A program made the translations under genes and the position numbers. 64,000 bases of DNA from Paracoccaceae bacterium. Lineage in GTDB: Bacteria; Pseudomonadota; Alphaproteobacteria; Rhodobacterales; Rhodobacteraceae. Each line of letters begins with the position of its first letter. Position 1 is the stretch's first letter. Of the stretch, positions 25,258-34,592 are shown piece after piece. The stretch covers positions 1 to 64,000 of the forward strand of contig JALUYI010000017.1 in assembly GCA_027013095.1 (NCBI GenBank), written 5' to 3'. Under the pieces are notes generated by a model that did no database searches, was not told the origin of the DNA, and was given only the letters and a program-made list of their open reading frames with translations.

Positions 25258-26565
25258 TCAGCCGCCGCATTTCTGGGTGACCCAGTCAGGCTTGCCCGCG
25301 ACATATTTGTCGGCAGCTTTTTCCAGAGCGGCACGAACCCGGTCGGTCATCGGCGTGATGCCATCCGACGTCTTGACCCATTTTTTGCCGTCCCACTGCT
25401 GCATGAAGATCGCTCCACCGCTGCCGTGGTTCTTGCAACTAGCCTTGATCGGCAGGGCAAAATTCGGCAGACCGATTTCCTTCAGCCGGGCCGCGGACAG
25501 ATCAAGGTTCTCAAGGCCAAGGCGCATGTCCGCCCCGGTGATTACCTTTTTACCTGTCAGTTTCTGCGCCGTCCGGATTGCTTCGGCAACCGCCACCGCG
25601 TTGTAAAGGCCACGGTTATAAAGGACCGTGCCCACTTGCGAGCGATCCTTGACCTGACTCTTACCCTTGTCCACGACGTATTTCAGAACGTCCTGAAGCG
25701 CGGGAAAGTCGGTCCCCGAGGCCGCCATATTGGCCGAGCGATAGCCCTTGCCAGCCGCACCTGCTGGGCGCAGGTCAACATCGGCCCCTGACCACCAGTT
25801 GCCGATGAAATGATCCATCGGATAGCGGATCTTGGCGGCTTCCTTGATTGCGGTCGGGTTCATCGAACCCCAGCCCCACATGATCATCCAGTCAGGACGC
25901 TCTTTGCGCACCTTCAGCCATTGCGATCCCTGAGACTGCATTTCCTTCACGCCAACCGGAATCTTGACGACCTTAAAGCCCATCTCCTTTGAGAGTTGAT
26001 CAAGCAGCGGAATCGGCTCTTTGCCGTAACCGACGTCAAGGTAGATAAATCCGACCTTCTTGCCCTTGATGCCGCCATCCTGGCTGTCGATGAACTTGAT
26101 GATCGAGGACAGCTGATCCCAATACGTGGCCGGATAGTTGAAGGTCCACGGGAACTTTTCGCCAATCGCGGCGGCGGACAGGCCGTAACCCATTGAAAAC
26201 ACCGGGATCTTGTCAACCGGAGCCTTGGGAATCAGCTGCAGCGTGATACCTGTGGAATACGGGTTGTAAACCAGCGCGCCCTTGCCCTTGGTGGCCTCAT
26301 AACACTCAACCCCCTTTTGAGAGTTATAGCCGGTTTCACATTCATCCGAGACAATCGGCACACCGCCAATCCCGCCGTCACGGGCGTTCAGCATGGCCAG
26401 ATAATCGCCAAAACCGTTGGCAATCGGCGTGCCGCCACCAGCGAACGGACCCGTGCGATAGCTGAGCTGAGGAATATATAGCGACTCCCCTGCACTTACG
26501 CTGGATATCTGCACGCTCGCCGCAAGAGCGACAGCCACAGCCCCTGTCGTTAGTTTTTTGAACAT
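25258..26565 (-). CDS. Periplasmic substrate-binding protein of a liv-type ABC transporter
   Basis: 435 residues with signal peptide MFKKLTTGAVAVALAASVQI and an AG cleavage region. The body is a type I periplasmic-binding fold (LivJ/HBT-like): GFGDYLAMLNARDGG, NSQKGVECYEATKGKGALVY and KKVGFIYLDVGYGKE. It captures the substrate in the periplasm. Clustering with two CoA ligases suggests an aromatic or other organic acid rather than leucine (inference). GGGAGGAAC precedes the ATG. Only two cysteines remain near the C-terminus, plus two in the N-terminal half. Confidence 0.9.
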   Translation of the reverse strand: MFKKLTTGAVAVALAASVQISSVSAGESLYIPQLSYRTGPFAGGGTPIANGFGDYLAMLNARDGGIGGVPIVSDECETGYNSQKGVECYEATKGKGALVYNPYSTGITLQLIPKAPVDKIPVFSMGYGLSAAAIGEKFPWTFNYPATYWDQLSSIIKFIDSQDGGIKGKKVGFIYLDVGYGKEPIPLLDQLSKEMGFKVVKIPVGVKEMQSQGSQWLKVRKERPDWMIMWGWGSMNPTAIKEAAKIRYPMDHFIGNWWSGADVDLRPAGAAGKGYRSANMAASGTDFPALQDVLKYVVDKGKSQVKDRSQVGTVLYNRGLYNAVAVAEAIRTAQKLTGKKVITGADMRLGLENLDLSAARLKEIGLPNFALPIKASCKNHGSGGAIFMQQWDGKKWVKTSDGITPMTDRVRAALEKAADKYVAGKPDWVTQKCGG

Positions 26566-26678
26566 CTCTGTTCCTCCCTAATTGTACGGACAACGAATTT
26601 GCAGCCCGCTTCCAATATCTGAAACCTTAAAGGTCTTTGACGATGCACAAGGTTTCAGTGCGCATCTTCAGGCAAGGC

Positions 26679-27755
26679 CTAATACGGGAAAGGCCACACC
26701 CGTAATTTCTGCTTGGCAATGGCCCATATCCGGGCGAGGCCGTGCGGTTCAACGATCAGGAACACCAGAATCAGGGCGCCGACGATCATGAAATTGATAT
26801 GCTCGACGGTCGACGCGTTGATATCCAGTCCCAGAATCTTGGGGATGGCGCGAATGACGATCGGCAGCATCCAGATAAACCCGGCCCCCATAAACGAGCC
26901 GATCAAGCTGCCCAGCCCGCCAAGGATCACCATGAACAGGATCAGGAAAGACTGGTTGACGTCAAAGCTTTCGACCTCGGCCGCGCCCAGCCACAAAAAC
27001 ACCATCATCGCGCCCGCAACACCGCAGTAAAAGGACGAGACCGCAAAGACCGACAGCTTGGCCACCAGTGGGCGCACGCCGATCAGCTCGGCGGCGATAT
27101 CCATATCGCGGATCATCATCCAGCTGCGCCCGATGCGGCCGTGGATCAGGTTCGAGGCTACCCATGTCAGCCCGACAACGATGGACAGGACCACCAGATA
27201 GCGCGTGGTCGCACTGGCCTCCGAACCGCTGACAACGATATCGAACACCCGCCTGTTGGGCACCTCGATAGCGCCGGAATCGTTATAGTTATAGAGCCAC
27301 GGGATACGGATAAAGGCCCATTCCAGAAAGAACTGCGCCGCCAGTGTCGTCACCACCAAATAAAACCCCTTGATCCGCAGGCTGGGCAGACCAAAAATCA
27401 TCCCGATAAAGGCTGCAAAGAACCCCGACAAAAGAATGGCCAGAATGACGTTCATGTCGGGAAAAATCGTCACCAGCTTATAGGTCGAATACGCCCCGAC
27501 CCCCATGAAGGCGCCGCTGCCCAGCGAAATCTGCCCGGTATAGCCGGTCAGAATGTTCAGCCCGATCGCAGCCAGCGAAAAGATAAGGAACGGGATCATC
27601 ATCGAGTTGATGAAGAACTCGGACCCAAACAGCGGCACAGCAATAAAGGCCACCGCCAGATAGAACCAGATGGCAATCCGGTCCTGCAGGATCGGGAAAA
27701 TTGCCGAATCCGCCTTGTAACTGGTCTTGTACTGTCCGGCTTCACGATAGAACAT
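26679..27755 (-). CDS. livM: Branched-chain-type ABC transporter permease LivM
   Basis: 358 residues from ATG 27755 (MFYREAGQYKTSYKADSAIF). The longer open frame upstream runs through livH and is not used. About nine hydrophobic segments and the permease motif GRSWMMIRDMDIAAELIGV place it in the LivM family. Inner-membrane component pairing with LivH. A 5-nt gap separates it from livH. Confidence 0.92.
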   Translation of the reverse strand: MFYREAGQYKTSYKADSAIFPILQDRIAIWFYLAVAFIAVPLFGSEFFINSMMIPFLIFSLAAIGLNILTGYTGQISLGSGAFMGVGAYSTYKLVTIFPDMNVILAILLSGFFAAFIGMIFGLPSLRIKGFYLVVTTLAAQFFLEWAFIRIPWLYNYNDSGAIEVPNRRVFDIVVSGSEASATTRYLVVLSIVVGLTWVASNLIHGRIGRSWMMIRDMDIAAELIGVRPLVAKLSVFAVSSFYCGVAGAMMVFLWLGAAEVESFDVNQSFLILFMVILGGLGSLIGSFMGAGFIWMLPIVIRAIPKILGLDINASTVEHINFMIVGALILVFLIVEPHGLARIWAIAKQKLRVWPFPY

Positions 27756-27760
27756 CTGCC

Positions 27761-28723
27761 TTACACCCTCTCGATAATTTTGTCGCCGAACAGGCCTTGC
27801 GGACGGAACAGCAGAAAGATCAGCGCGATCACATAGGCAAACCAGCCCTCGACGCCACCGCCCAGCAGCCCGCCCCAGTAAACCTCGAACAGTTTTTCGC
27901 CAAAGCCGATGATCAACCCGCCGACAATCGCGCCGGGGATCGAGGTAAAGCCCCCGAGGATCAGCACCGGCAGTGCCTTCAGGGCGACGATCTGCAGGGC
28001 AAAGGACACATCCGAGCGCGCCCCCCACATGATCCCCGTCGCCAGCGCAACGATGCCGGCGGCAAACCACACGATCGCCCAGATCTGGTTCAACGAAATT
28101 CCCACCGATAACGCCGCCTGATGGTCATCCGCCACTGCGCGCAGGGCCCGACCGATCCGCGTCTTGCTGAAAAAGAAGGCCAGCCCGGCCACCAGAACCG
28201 CCGCGATTACGACCGCCGCAATATCGATATGTTGCAGGATCAGAACACCCCCGAAGGGCGCGAATGTGGTCGAGCCGGTGGGCAGGCCCAGTTGCTCGGT
28301 AATCATCGATTTGGTTTCCCCGCCAAAGATGAATTCGCCAAGGCCGATCAGGAAATAGCTGAGGCCAATCGTGGCCATGAACAGGATGATATCCGGCTGG
28401 TTGACCATATGGCGCAGCACCAAGCGCTCAACCCCGATGGCCAGCAGCGCCATGACGCCTACCGCCAACAGCAGCGCCAGATAGGCCGGCACACCGGCCT
28501 GATAAAGGCCAACAAGGGTCAGCGCCGAAAACACAACCATGATGCCCTGAGCAAAGTTGAACACACCCGATGCCTTGAAGATCAGCACAAAGCCCAACGC
28601 GATCAGCGAATAAAGCGTGCCGGTGACAAAGCCCTCCCACAGGACCTGCAGCAGAAAGTCCGGGGTCGAAAACATGTCCACGAAAGGGCCGACAAACAGA
28701 GAGTAAAGGAAATCCATGGTCAC
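27761..28723 (-). CDS. livH: Branched-chain-type ABC transporter permease LivH
   Basis: 320 residues with about eight membrane segments and the motif GRALRAVADDHQAALSVGI. The start GTG at 28723 overlaps the livG stop (GTGA); an ATG follows two codons later. Pairs with LivM in the inner membrane. Confidence 0.92.
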   Translation of the reverse strand: MTMDFLYSLFVGPFVDMFSTPDFLLQVLWEGFVTGTLYSLIALGFVLIFKASGVFNFAQGIMVVFSALTLVGLYQAGVPAYLALLLAVGVMALLAIGVERLVLRHMVNQPDIILFMATIGLSYFLIGLGEFIFGGETKSMITEQLGLPTGSTTFAPFGGVLILQHIDIAAVVIAAVLVAGLAFFFSKTRIGRALRAVADDHQAALSVGISLNQIWAIVWFAAGIVALATGIMWGARSDVSFALQIVALKALPVLILGGFTSIPGAIVGGLIIGFGEKLFEVYWGGLLGGGVEGWFAYVIALIFLLFRPQGLFGDKIIERV

Positions 28724-29529
28724 GCGACCCCCAGATATGCGTCGATAACGTCTTGGTTTTTCTGCACCTCGTTCGGGGTGCCATCGGCAATCTTCTTGCC
28801 ATAATCCAGCACCACCACCCGGTCGGCCAGATCCATGACCACGCCCATGTCATGCTCGATCAGGGCGATCGTGGTACCGAATTCGTCGTTGACGTCCAGA
28901 ATAAAGCGGCTCATGTCCTCTTTTTCCTCGACGTTCATGCCCGCCATCGGCTCGTCCAGCAGCAACAGAGACGGCTCGGCAGCCAATGCGCGCGCCAGCT
29001 CGACGCGCTTTTGCAACCCGTAGGGCAAACTGCCCACGGGCGTCTTGCGGATCGCCTGAATCTCAAGAAAGTCAATGATTTCCTCGACTTTCCGGCGATG
29101 TTCGATCTCTTCATTCAGAGCCGGACCATAGCGCAGCATTTGCCAGAGGAAATTTTTGTGCATCTTCAGCTGTCGCCCGGCCATGATGTTGTCCAGCGTC
29201 GTCATGCCCGAAAACAGCGCAACATTCTGGAACGTGCGCGAGATCCCCTGCTTGGCTGCCTGATAGGGGCGCATCCGTTTGCGGTGTTCGCCGCGAAAGA
29301 TGATCTCGCCCTCCTGCGGGTGGTAAAAGCCGTTAATGACGTTCAGCATCGAGGTCTTGCCCGCCCCGTTCGGCCCGATGATCGCCCGGATCTCGCCCTC
29401 GCGGATGTCAAGCGAGATATTCTTGATCGCCGTCACCCCGCCAAAGCGCAGGGTAATGTTCTTCATTTCCATCAGCACCCCGCCGATGGTTCGCCCGTCT
29501 GCCGTCGTGTACCCTACGTCGAAACTCAT
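28720..29529 (-). CDS. livG: Branched-chain-type ABC transporter ATP-binding protein LivG
   Basis: 269 residues. Walker A GPNGAGKTS, signature LPYGLQKRVELARALA and Walker B LLLLDEPMAGMN. The LivG-specific C-terminal helix region with TPNEVQKNQDVIDAYLG is present. ATGA overlap with the upstream acyl-CoA ligase gene and GTGA overlap with livH show a tightly coupled operon. Confidence 0.92.
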   Translation of the reverse strand: MSFDVGYTTADGRTIGGVLMEMKNITLRFGGVTAIKNISLDIREGEIRAIIGPNGAGKTSMLNVINGFYHPQEGEIIFRGEHRKRMRPYQAAKQGISRTFQNVALFSGMTTLDNIMAGRQLKMHKNFLWQMLRYGPALNEEIEHRRKVEEIIDFLEIQAIRKTPVGSLPYGLQKRVELARALAAEPSLLLLDEPMAGMNVEEKEDMSRFILDVNDEFGTTIALIEHDMGVVMDLADRVVVLDYGKKIADGTPNEVQKNQDVIDAYLGVA

Positions 29530-31490
29530 GCCGCCTCTGCCCTCCGCGGGAAGACCTTGGCATCCCGGATTTCCAATGTTGCCGAGATCGAGCCCTTGCG
29601 TCCATCCTCGTAGGTAACCTCGGTAGTGGTCGATATCTCGGTGCTGCCATCGGCGAGGGCCGCGATCAGGTCGGCGTATTTCTCGTCAATGATCCGGCGG
29701 CGCACCTTGCGCGTGCGCGTCATCTCACCATCGTCGGCGTCCAGCTCCTTGTGCAGGATCAGGAACCGATGGATCTGACAGCCGTTCAGCATCGGATCAT
29801 TGGCAAGCGATGCGTTCACCTCTTCAACATGCGCCTGAATCGCGTCCAGAACCTTCGGGTGCCCGGCCAACTCTTGATACGAGCTATAGCCGATGTTGTT
29901 GCGCTCGGCCCAGTTGCCAACCGAGGACATATCGATATTGATGAAGGCCGTGCATTTGTCGGTCTCGGCGCCAAACAGCACCGCCTCCAGAATGTTGGCA
30001 TAAAACTTCAGCTTGTTCTCGACATATTTCGGTGCGAACAAGCTGCCGTCCGCCATCTTGCCAACATCCTTGGCTCGGTCGATGATTTTCAGATGGCCGG
30101 TCTCCTCGTCGAAAAATCCCGCATCTCCGGTGGCCACCCAGCCCTCGGGATCCTTGGTGGACTTGGTGCTTTCCGGGTTCTTGTAATATTCGACAAAGGT
30201 CCCGGCCGAGCGGTAAAAGACCTCGCCGGTCTCGCCAATCCGGATCTCGACCCCCGGCGCGGGCACGCCCACCGTGTCCGGTCGCACCTCGCCATCCGGC
30301 TGGACGGTGATATAGACCGAGGCCTCGGTCTGGCCGTAAAGCTGCTTCAGGTTGATCCCCAACGAGCGGTAAAACTCGAAAATCTCGGGTCCGATGGCCT
30401 CGCCCGCGGTATAGCCGACGCGCACGCGGCTCATGCCCAGACGATTGCGCAACGGACCATAGACCAGAATATTACCCAGCGCATATTTCAGCCGGTCTAT
30501 CAGGCTGACCGGCTTGCCATCCAGAAGGCGCCCGCCGACCTTTTTGGCATGCGCCATGAAATACGAGAACATGCGGCGTTTCATCGGGCCGGCGTCCTCC
30601 ATACGGATCATGACCGCTGTCAGCAGGCCCTCGAAAAAACGCGGCGGGGCGAAAAAATAGCTGGGGCCGATCTCGCGCAGGTCCTCCTGCATGGTTTCAG
30701 GGCTTTCCGGGCAGGACACGCAAAAGCCGGTCCAGTAACATTGACCGATAGAAAAGATGAAATCCCCGACCCATGCCATCGGCAGGTAGGCCAGAACGGA
30801 ATCGCCGGCATTCAGATGATCGAATTCCGCAGATGTGCGCGACGCCTCGATGATATTACGATTCGACAGCACGACCCCCTTGGGTCGGCCCGTGGTGCCC
30901 GAGGTATAAAGCATCACGCAGGTCGAATCGTAATTCACTGATTTCAGCCGCTCCTGCAGGATTGGCTCCAGACGATAATGCCCGGCGCGCCCTTCCTCCT
31001 GCACGTCGCGATAGGCGTTCATCGCGGTGTGGTCGTATTTGCGCATGCCGCGCTTGTCATAATAGATGATCTGCTCAAGCGCGGGCAGGCGCTCCTGCAC
31101 CTCCAGAACCTTGTCCACCTGCTCCTGATCTTCGGCGATAACGAACCGCGCCGAGCAGTGATCCAGCACATAGGCCATCTCTTCGGCGACCGAGTCCTGA
31201 TAGATCGGCACCGGCACCGCCCCGCAGGACTGTATCGAAACCATCGACCAGTAGAGCGCCGGCCGGTTGCGTCCGATGATTGCCACATGGTCGTTCGCGT
31301 TCAGCCCCAGCGCCAGCAGCCCCATTGCCAGAGCGTTGACCTCCTCGGCAACTTCAGCCCAGGTCCAGCTTTGCCAGATGCCGAACTCTTTCTCACGGCT
31401 GGCTGGCCGGTCCCCGAATTCGCGGGCATTACGCGCCAGTAATTTGGGGATCGAGTCCAGCCCGCCTGTCGGCGCTATCCTTGACGTCAA
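29526..31490 (-). CDS. AMP-dependent acyl-CoA synthetase/ligase (long-chain type)
   Basis: 654 residues. The A3 motif YTSGTTGRPKGVVLSN, RVGYTAGEAIGPEIFEFYRS, QLYGQTEASVY and the A8 region IIDRAKDVGKMADGS identify an AMP-forming ligase. The likely start is TTG 31490, six nucleotides after GGGAGGA; no ATG lies close by in frame, although the frame is open to 31595. It is the first gene of the liv operon and probably converts the imported acid to its CoA thioester. Whether it accepts benzoate, and so could feed the benzoyl-CoA cluster at 53620, is unknown. Confidence 0.88.
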   Translation of the reverse strand: MTSRIAPTGGLDSIPKLLARNAREFGDRPASREKEFGIWQSWTWAEVAEEVNALAMGLLALGLNANDHVAIIGRNRPALYWSMVSIQSCGAVPVPIYQDSVAEEMAYVLDHCSARFVIAEDQEQVDKVLEVQERLPALEQIIYYDKRGMRKYDHTAMNAYRDVQEEGRAGHYRLEPILQERLKSVNYDSTCVMLYTSGTTGRPKGVVLSNRNIIEASRTSAEFDHLNAGDSVLAYLPMAWVGDFIFSIGQCYWTGFCVSCPESPETMQEDLREIGPSYFFAPPRFFEGLLTAVMIRMEDAGPMKRRMFSYFMAHAKKVGGRLLDGKPVSLIDRLKYALGNILVYGPLRNRLGMSRVRVGYTAGEAIGPEIFEFYRSLGINLKQLYGQTEASVYITVQPDGEVRPDTVGVPAPGVEIRIGETGEVFYRSAGTFVEYYKNPESTKSTKDPEGWVATGDAGFFDEETGHLKIIDRAKDVGKMADGSLFAPKYVENKLKFYANILEAVLFGAETDKCTAFINIDMSSVGNWAERNNIGYSSYQELAGHPKVLDAIQAHVEEVNASLANDPMLNGCQIHRFLILHKELDADDGEMTRTRKVRRRIIDEKYADLIAALADGSTEISTTTEVTYEDGRKGSISATLEIRDAKVFPRRAEAA

Positions 31491-31629
31491 TATATTTCCT
31501 CCCGATCGCCACCTGAGCGTGGCAAGACAACCCTGCTGCGACACACCCACACGCACCCGCATGCGGGCGAATCCGCACCAGTCTTGACTGCTCATTCGTG
31601 AAGGTCAAATGATACCTGAGTTTTTCCCA

Positions 31630-31649
31630 ATTGTAACAAATTGTATCAA
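31630..31649. promoter_or_regulatory. Tandem decamer, candidate regulator site
   Basis: ATTGTAACAA (31630-31639) is followed directly by ATTGTATCAA (31640-31649), 9 of 10 identical. It sits between the divergent acyl-CoA ligase operon and the PAS kinase. OmpR-type regulators bind tandem repeats with about one-turn spacing, and such a regulator is encoded at 33664. This is a candidate only. Confidence 0.4.
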
Positions 31650-31724
31650 TGGCATGATTATCCCCGGCTCTCTGGCCAAGCGGGGGGATTCGGTGCTACC
31701 GGAAGAACACAAAGGAGGCGGCGC

Positions 31725-33656
31725 ATGGCGCAGAAACCGCAGAAATCGGCGGACATGCCGGACGGGCTGATGCACGCCGGGCTGAACCTGATCCAGCAGG
31801 GCCTGTCGATCTATGACAGCGCGCTGCGGCTGGCCGTCTGCAACAGCCGCTTTCGGGAAATGTTCGGCCTGCCCGAGGCCCTGACCACCCCCGGCGCATC
31901 ATTCGCCGAAACCCTGCGTTTTCTGGCTGAAAACGGTGAATATGGTGCCATCGACGACATCGACCGCTTTGTGCGCGAGCGCACCGAGCAGGCCCGCGCC
32001 TTTCAACCCCATTATATGGAGCGCCAGCGCGCCAACGGGCGGATGATCTCGGTCGAGGGGCACCCCCTCAGCCAAGGGGGTTGGGTCACCGTCTATACCG
32101 ACATCACCGCAACCAAGCGCCAGGAAGAGCTGCTGCGCAGCCACTCGGCGCAGCTTTCCGATCAACTCCTGACCCATGCCGAGCATCTGGCCACCACCAA
32201 CCGCGAGCTCGAAGCAACGGTGCTGGCCCTCGAGGAAACCAAACGCCAGTTGACCGACAGCGAATCGCTGGCCCGGATGACCACCGAGATGATGCCCGCC
32301 CATATCGCCCATCTGGATTTGCAGGAATGTTACACCTATTCCAACCACCGCCTGCCCGATGTCGTGCCGGGCCGACCCATGGATATCGAGGGCCTGTCCG
32401 CCAGAACCGCCCTTGGCGCCGAGGCCTATGACGCCATCCGCCCCTATCTGAACAAGGCCTACCGGGGCGAGGCCAGCGTGTTTGAATTCACCCACACATC
32501 GGGGGCCCGGCGCATCCGCGTGTCGTTCACCCCCGACATCGACGCCGACGGGCAGGTGGCCGGAATATATGTCCTGTCCATGGATGTCACCGAAGAGGCC
32601 CAGGCCCGCGCCGCCCTCATGCAATCGCACAAACGCGCCCTTGCGGCACAACTGACCAGCGGCCTTGCCCATGATTTTGCCAATCTTCTAACAATCATTC
32701 TGGGCCTTCAGGGACGACTGGAAAAACTGCCCGGCCTGCCACCTGAAGCGCGCGAGATGATCGAAACAACCCGCGCCGCCGCCCGGCGTGGTGGGATCCT
32801 GCTGGACCGGCTGTCGGGCATCTCGGGGCGGCGCGACATCCAGCCCGCACCGGTCGAGCTGGCCCGGCTGTTGCGGGACGTCAAGGCACTGGCCACGCCC
32901 TCGTTGCCGGACCAGTTGACGCTGGATTGCGAAATCGACGAGATCACACGGCCGGTCATCCTCGACTCGGGGTTTTTGCAGGATTCCCTTTTGAACCTGA
33001 TCCTGAACGCCCGCGATGCGCTGGGCGAGGCGGGCGGCAAAATCTACATCACCGTGCGCGGCGTCGGCCAGCGCTGGCTGGAATTCAACGTCCGCGACAG
33101 TGGTCCCGGCTTTTCGCCCGAGGCCCTCTCGCACGCGCTGGATCCGTTCTTTACCACCAAGCGCAACGACGAAGGCTCGGGCCTTGGTCTGCCCATGGTC
33201 TATGATTTTGCTCAGGCCTCGGGCGGCCATGTCAAGATTGCCAACCACCCCGAGGGTGGCGCCAGCGTCACCCTCCGCCTGCCTCTGAAATACGGCCGGA
33301 AATCGCCCTCTCCGCGGCTGGTTCTGCTGGTCGAGGACACCCCCGAGATCCGCGTCTCGGTGCGCGAAATGCTGCGTGAGCTTGGCCATTCCGTGCTGGA
33401 GGCCTCCAGCGCCGACGAGGCCCTGAACCTGGCCCGCATTCCCGGCATCGACGTGATCCTGACCGACATCACCCTTGACGGCACCCGAACCGGGCTTGAC
33501 CTCGCCCGGGACCTGTCACAGGAAAAAAACCCGGCGATGATCTACATCATGACCTCGTTGCCGCCGTCAAATCCGCTGCGCCGCTCCGCCAGCGCCGAGT
33601 TTCCTCTGATTGGCAAGCCGTTCGGGCTAACTGATCTTGCCAATTTTCTGATCTGA
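31725..33656 (+). CDS. PAS-domain hybrid sensor histidine kinase with C-terminal receiver
   Basis: 643 residues from ATG 31725, after AAAGGAGG. Order: PAS-7-like domain (about 20-120), coiled coil (about 130-180), PAS (about 185-285), dimerisation/phosphoacceptor helix with His315 in GLAHDFANLL, HATPase domain (NLILNARDAL; RDSGPGFS; GSGLGLPMVYDF) and a receiver domain with phospho-Asp near 581 (ILTDITLDG). No membrane segment is seen, so it should sense a cytosolic signal. It probably phosphorylates the adjoining response regulator. Divergent from the ligase/liv operon, it may control it. Confidence 0.9.
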   Translation: MAQKPQKSADMPDGLMHAGLNLIQQGLSIYDSALRLAVCNSRFREMFGLPEALTTPGASFAETLRFLAENGEYGAIDDIDRFVRERTEQARAFQPHYMERQRANGRMISVEGHPLSQGGWVTVYTDITATKRQEELLRSHSAQLSDQLLTHAEHLATTNRELEATVLALEETKRQLTDSESLARMTTEMMPAHIAHLDLQECYTYSNHRLPDVVPGRPMDIEGLSARTALGAEAYDAIRPYLNKAYRGEASVFEFTHTSGARRIRVSFTPDIDADGQVAGIYVLSMDVTEEAQARAALMQSHKRALAAQLTSGLAHDFANLLTIILGLQGRLEKLPGLPPEAREMIETTRAAARRGGILLDRLSGISGRRDIQPAPVELARLLRDVKALATPSLPDQLTLDCEIDEITRPVILDSGFLQDSLLNLILNARDALGEAGGKIYITVRGVGQRWLEFNVRDSGPGFSPEALSHALDPFFTTKRNDEGSGLGLPMVYDFAQASGGHVKIANHPEGGASVTLRLPLKYGRKSPSPRLVLLVEDTPEIRVSVREMLRELGHSVLEASSADEALNLARIPGIDVILTDITLDGTRTGLDLARDLSQEKNPAMIYIMTSLPPSNPLRRSASAEFPLIGKPFGLTDLANFLI

Positions 33657-33663
33657 GGCCCTG

Positions 33664-34374
33664 ATGACCGCACCCGCCCCGATGATCGCCATACTGGACG
33701 ACGAACCGCAAATTCGCCTGATGCTGTCCGACGCACTGAAAGAGGCCGGGTTTCGCACCGCCACCTTCAGCCGTGCCACCGAGTTCGAGGCCGCCCTGCC
33801 CGGCCTTGCCCCGCAACTGTGCCTTGTGGACCTCGGCCTGCCCGACCGCGACGGGCTGGCGCTGGTGCATCGTCTGGCCCTGGAAAGCGGCGCCGCCATC
33901 ATCATCATTTCGGGCCGGGCACAGGTACAGGACAAGATCACCGGGCTTGAGCTGGGGGCGGATGATTATATCATAAAGCCATTTGACCCCGCCGAGGTCG
34001 TGGCCCGCGCCCGCGCCCTGCTGCGCCGCGGGCGCGCGGACAAGCCCGGACACCGCACCACCGCCCGCTTTGCCGGCTGGACAGCGCGTTTTGACCGCTA
34101 TCAGCTGCAGGCCGACGACGGCGAAACCGTGCCCTTCTCGCAGGCCGAAGGCGAGGTTTTGCGCCTGTTTCTCGAGGCCCCGAACCGATTGATTTCCCGG
34201 GCCTACATGCAGGAAACCCTCGGCGGCTCGGCCAGTGACACGTTTGACCGCGCGATGGATGTTCGGGTCTCGCGCCTACGCACCAAGCTGCGTGAAGATC
34301 CCAAAAACCCGAAACTGATCAAGACCATTTACGGCGCCGGCTATATCTTTCTTGGCGACGTCACCTGGAGCTGA
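33664..34374 (+). CDS. OmpR/PhoB-family response regulator
   Basis: 236 residues. The receiver domain has acidic residues at 12-14, phospho-Asp56 (CLVDLGLPD) and Lys105 (YIIKPFDP). The C-terminal winged helix contains DRAMDVRVSRLRTKL and LIKTIYGAGYIF. It begins 7 nt after the kinase gene and is its presumed partner. A tandem decamer upstream of the kinase may be its binding site (inference). Confidence 0.93.
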   Translation: MTAPAPMIAILDDEPQIRLMLSDALKEAGFRTATFSRATEFEAALPGLAPQLCLVDLGLPDRDGLALVHRLALESGAAIIIISGRAQVQDKITGLELGADDYIIKPFDPAEVVARARALLRRGRADKPGHRTTARFAGWTARFDRYQLQADDGETVPFSQAEGEVLRLFLEAPNRLISRAYMQETLGGSASDTFDRAMDVRVSRLRTKLREDPKNPKLIKTIYGAGYIFLGDVTWS

Positions 34375-34378
34375 CCTC

Positions 34379-34540
34379 ATGGACCTGTTCGCCATTGGCT
34401 ATTTTGCCATCGTCTGCGGCTTTCTCGCCATCAGTGCGCCGAAACTGGAAAATGGCTTTCGCCGTCTGCTGTTCGGCCTTACGCTGGGGGTCATCGCGAC
34501 CACGGCGCTGCCGTTTCTGCGCGCCTATTGGGGGGTGTGA
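34379..34540 (+). CDS. Small two-span membrane protein, unknown
   Basis: 53 residues from ATG 34379: MDLFAIGYFAIVCGFLAI then SAPKLENGFRRLLFG and a second hydrophobic stretch ending ALPFLRAYWGV. It starts 4 nt after the regulator stop, so it is likely co-transcribed with the two-component genes. No family is recognised. An earlier ATG (34352) overlaps the regulator. Confidence 0.6.
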   Translation: MDLFAIGYFAIVCGFLAISAPKLENGFRRLLFGLTLGVIATTALPFLRAYWGV

Positions 34541-34563
34541 GGCGGCCCGATCCCCCGCCTATA

Positions 34564-34592
34564 GCGTTTCGAGAAACGGTTGAGACACTTTA
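34564..34592 (+). repeat. 29-nt dispersed repeat, copy 2
   Basis: 25 of 29 bases match 186-214. This copy contains the near-palindrome CGTTTC-GA-GAAACG and its last bases form the stop codon (34590-34592, minus) of the saccharopine gene. Confidence 0.5.

Noticed and set aside
26742-27836. 364-codon plus-strand open frame opposite livM
   Set aside because: It has no family signature and is rich in Asp/His/Gln/Arg as expected from the antisense of membrane-protein codons. livM on the other strand is fully explained.
29751-30941. 396-codon plus-strand frame opposite the acyl-CoA ligase
   Set aside because: Shadow frame of a high-GC gene; the ligase motifs on the minus strand are unambiguous.
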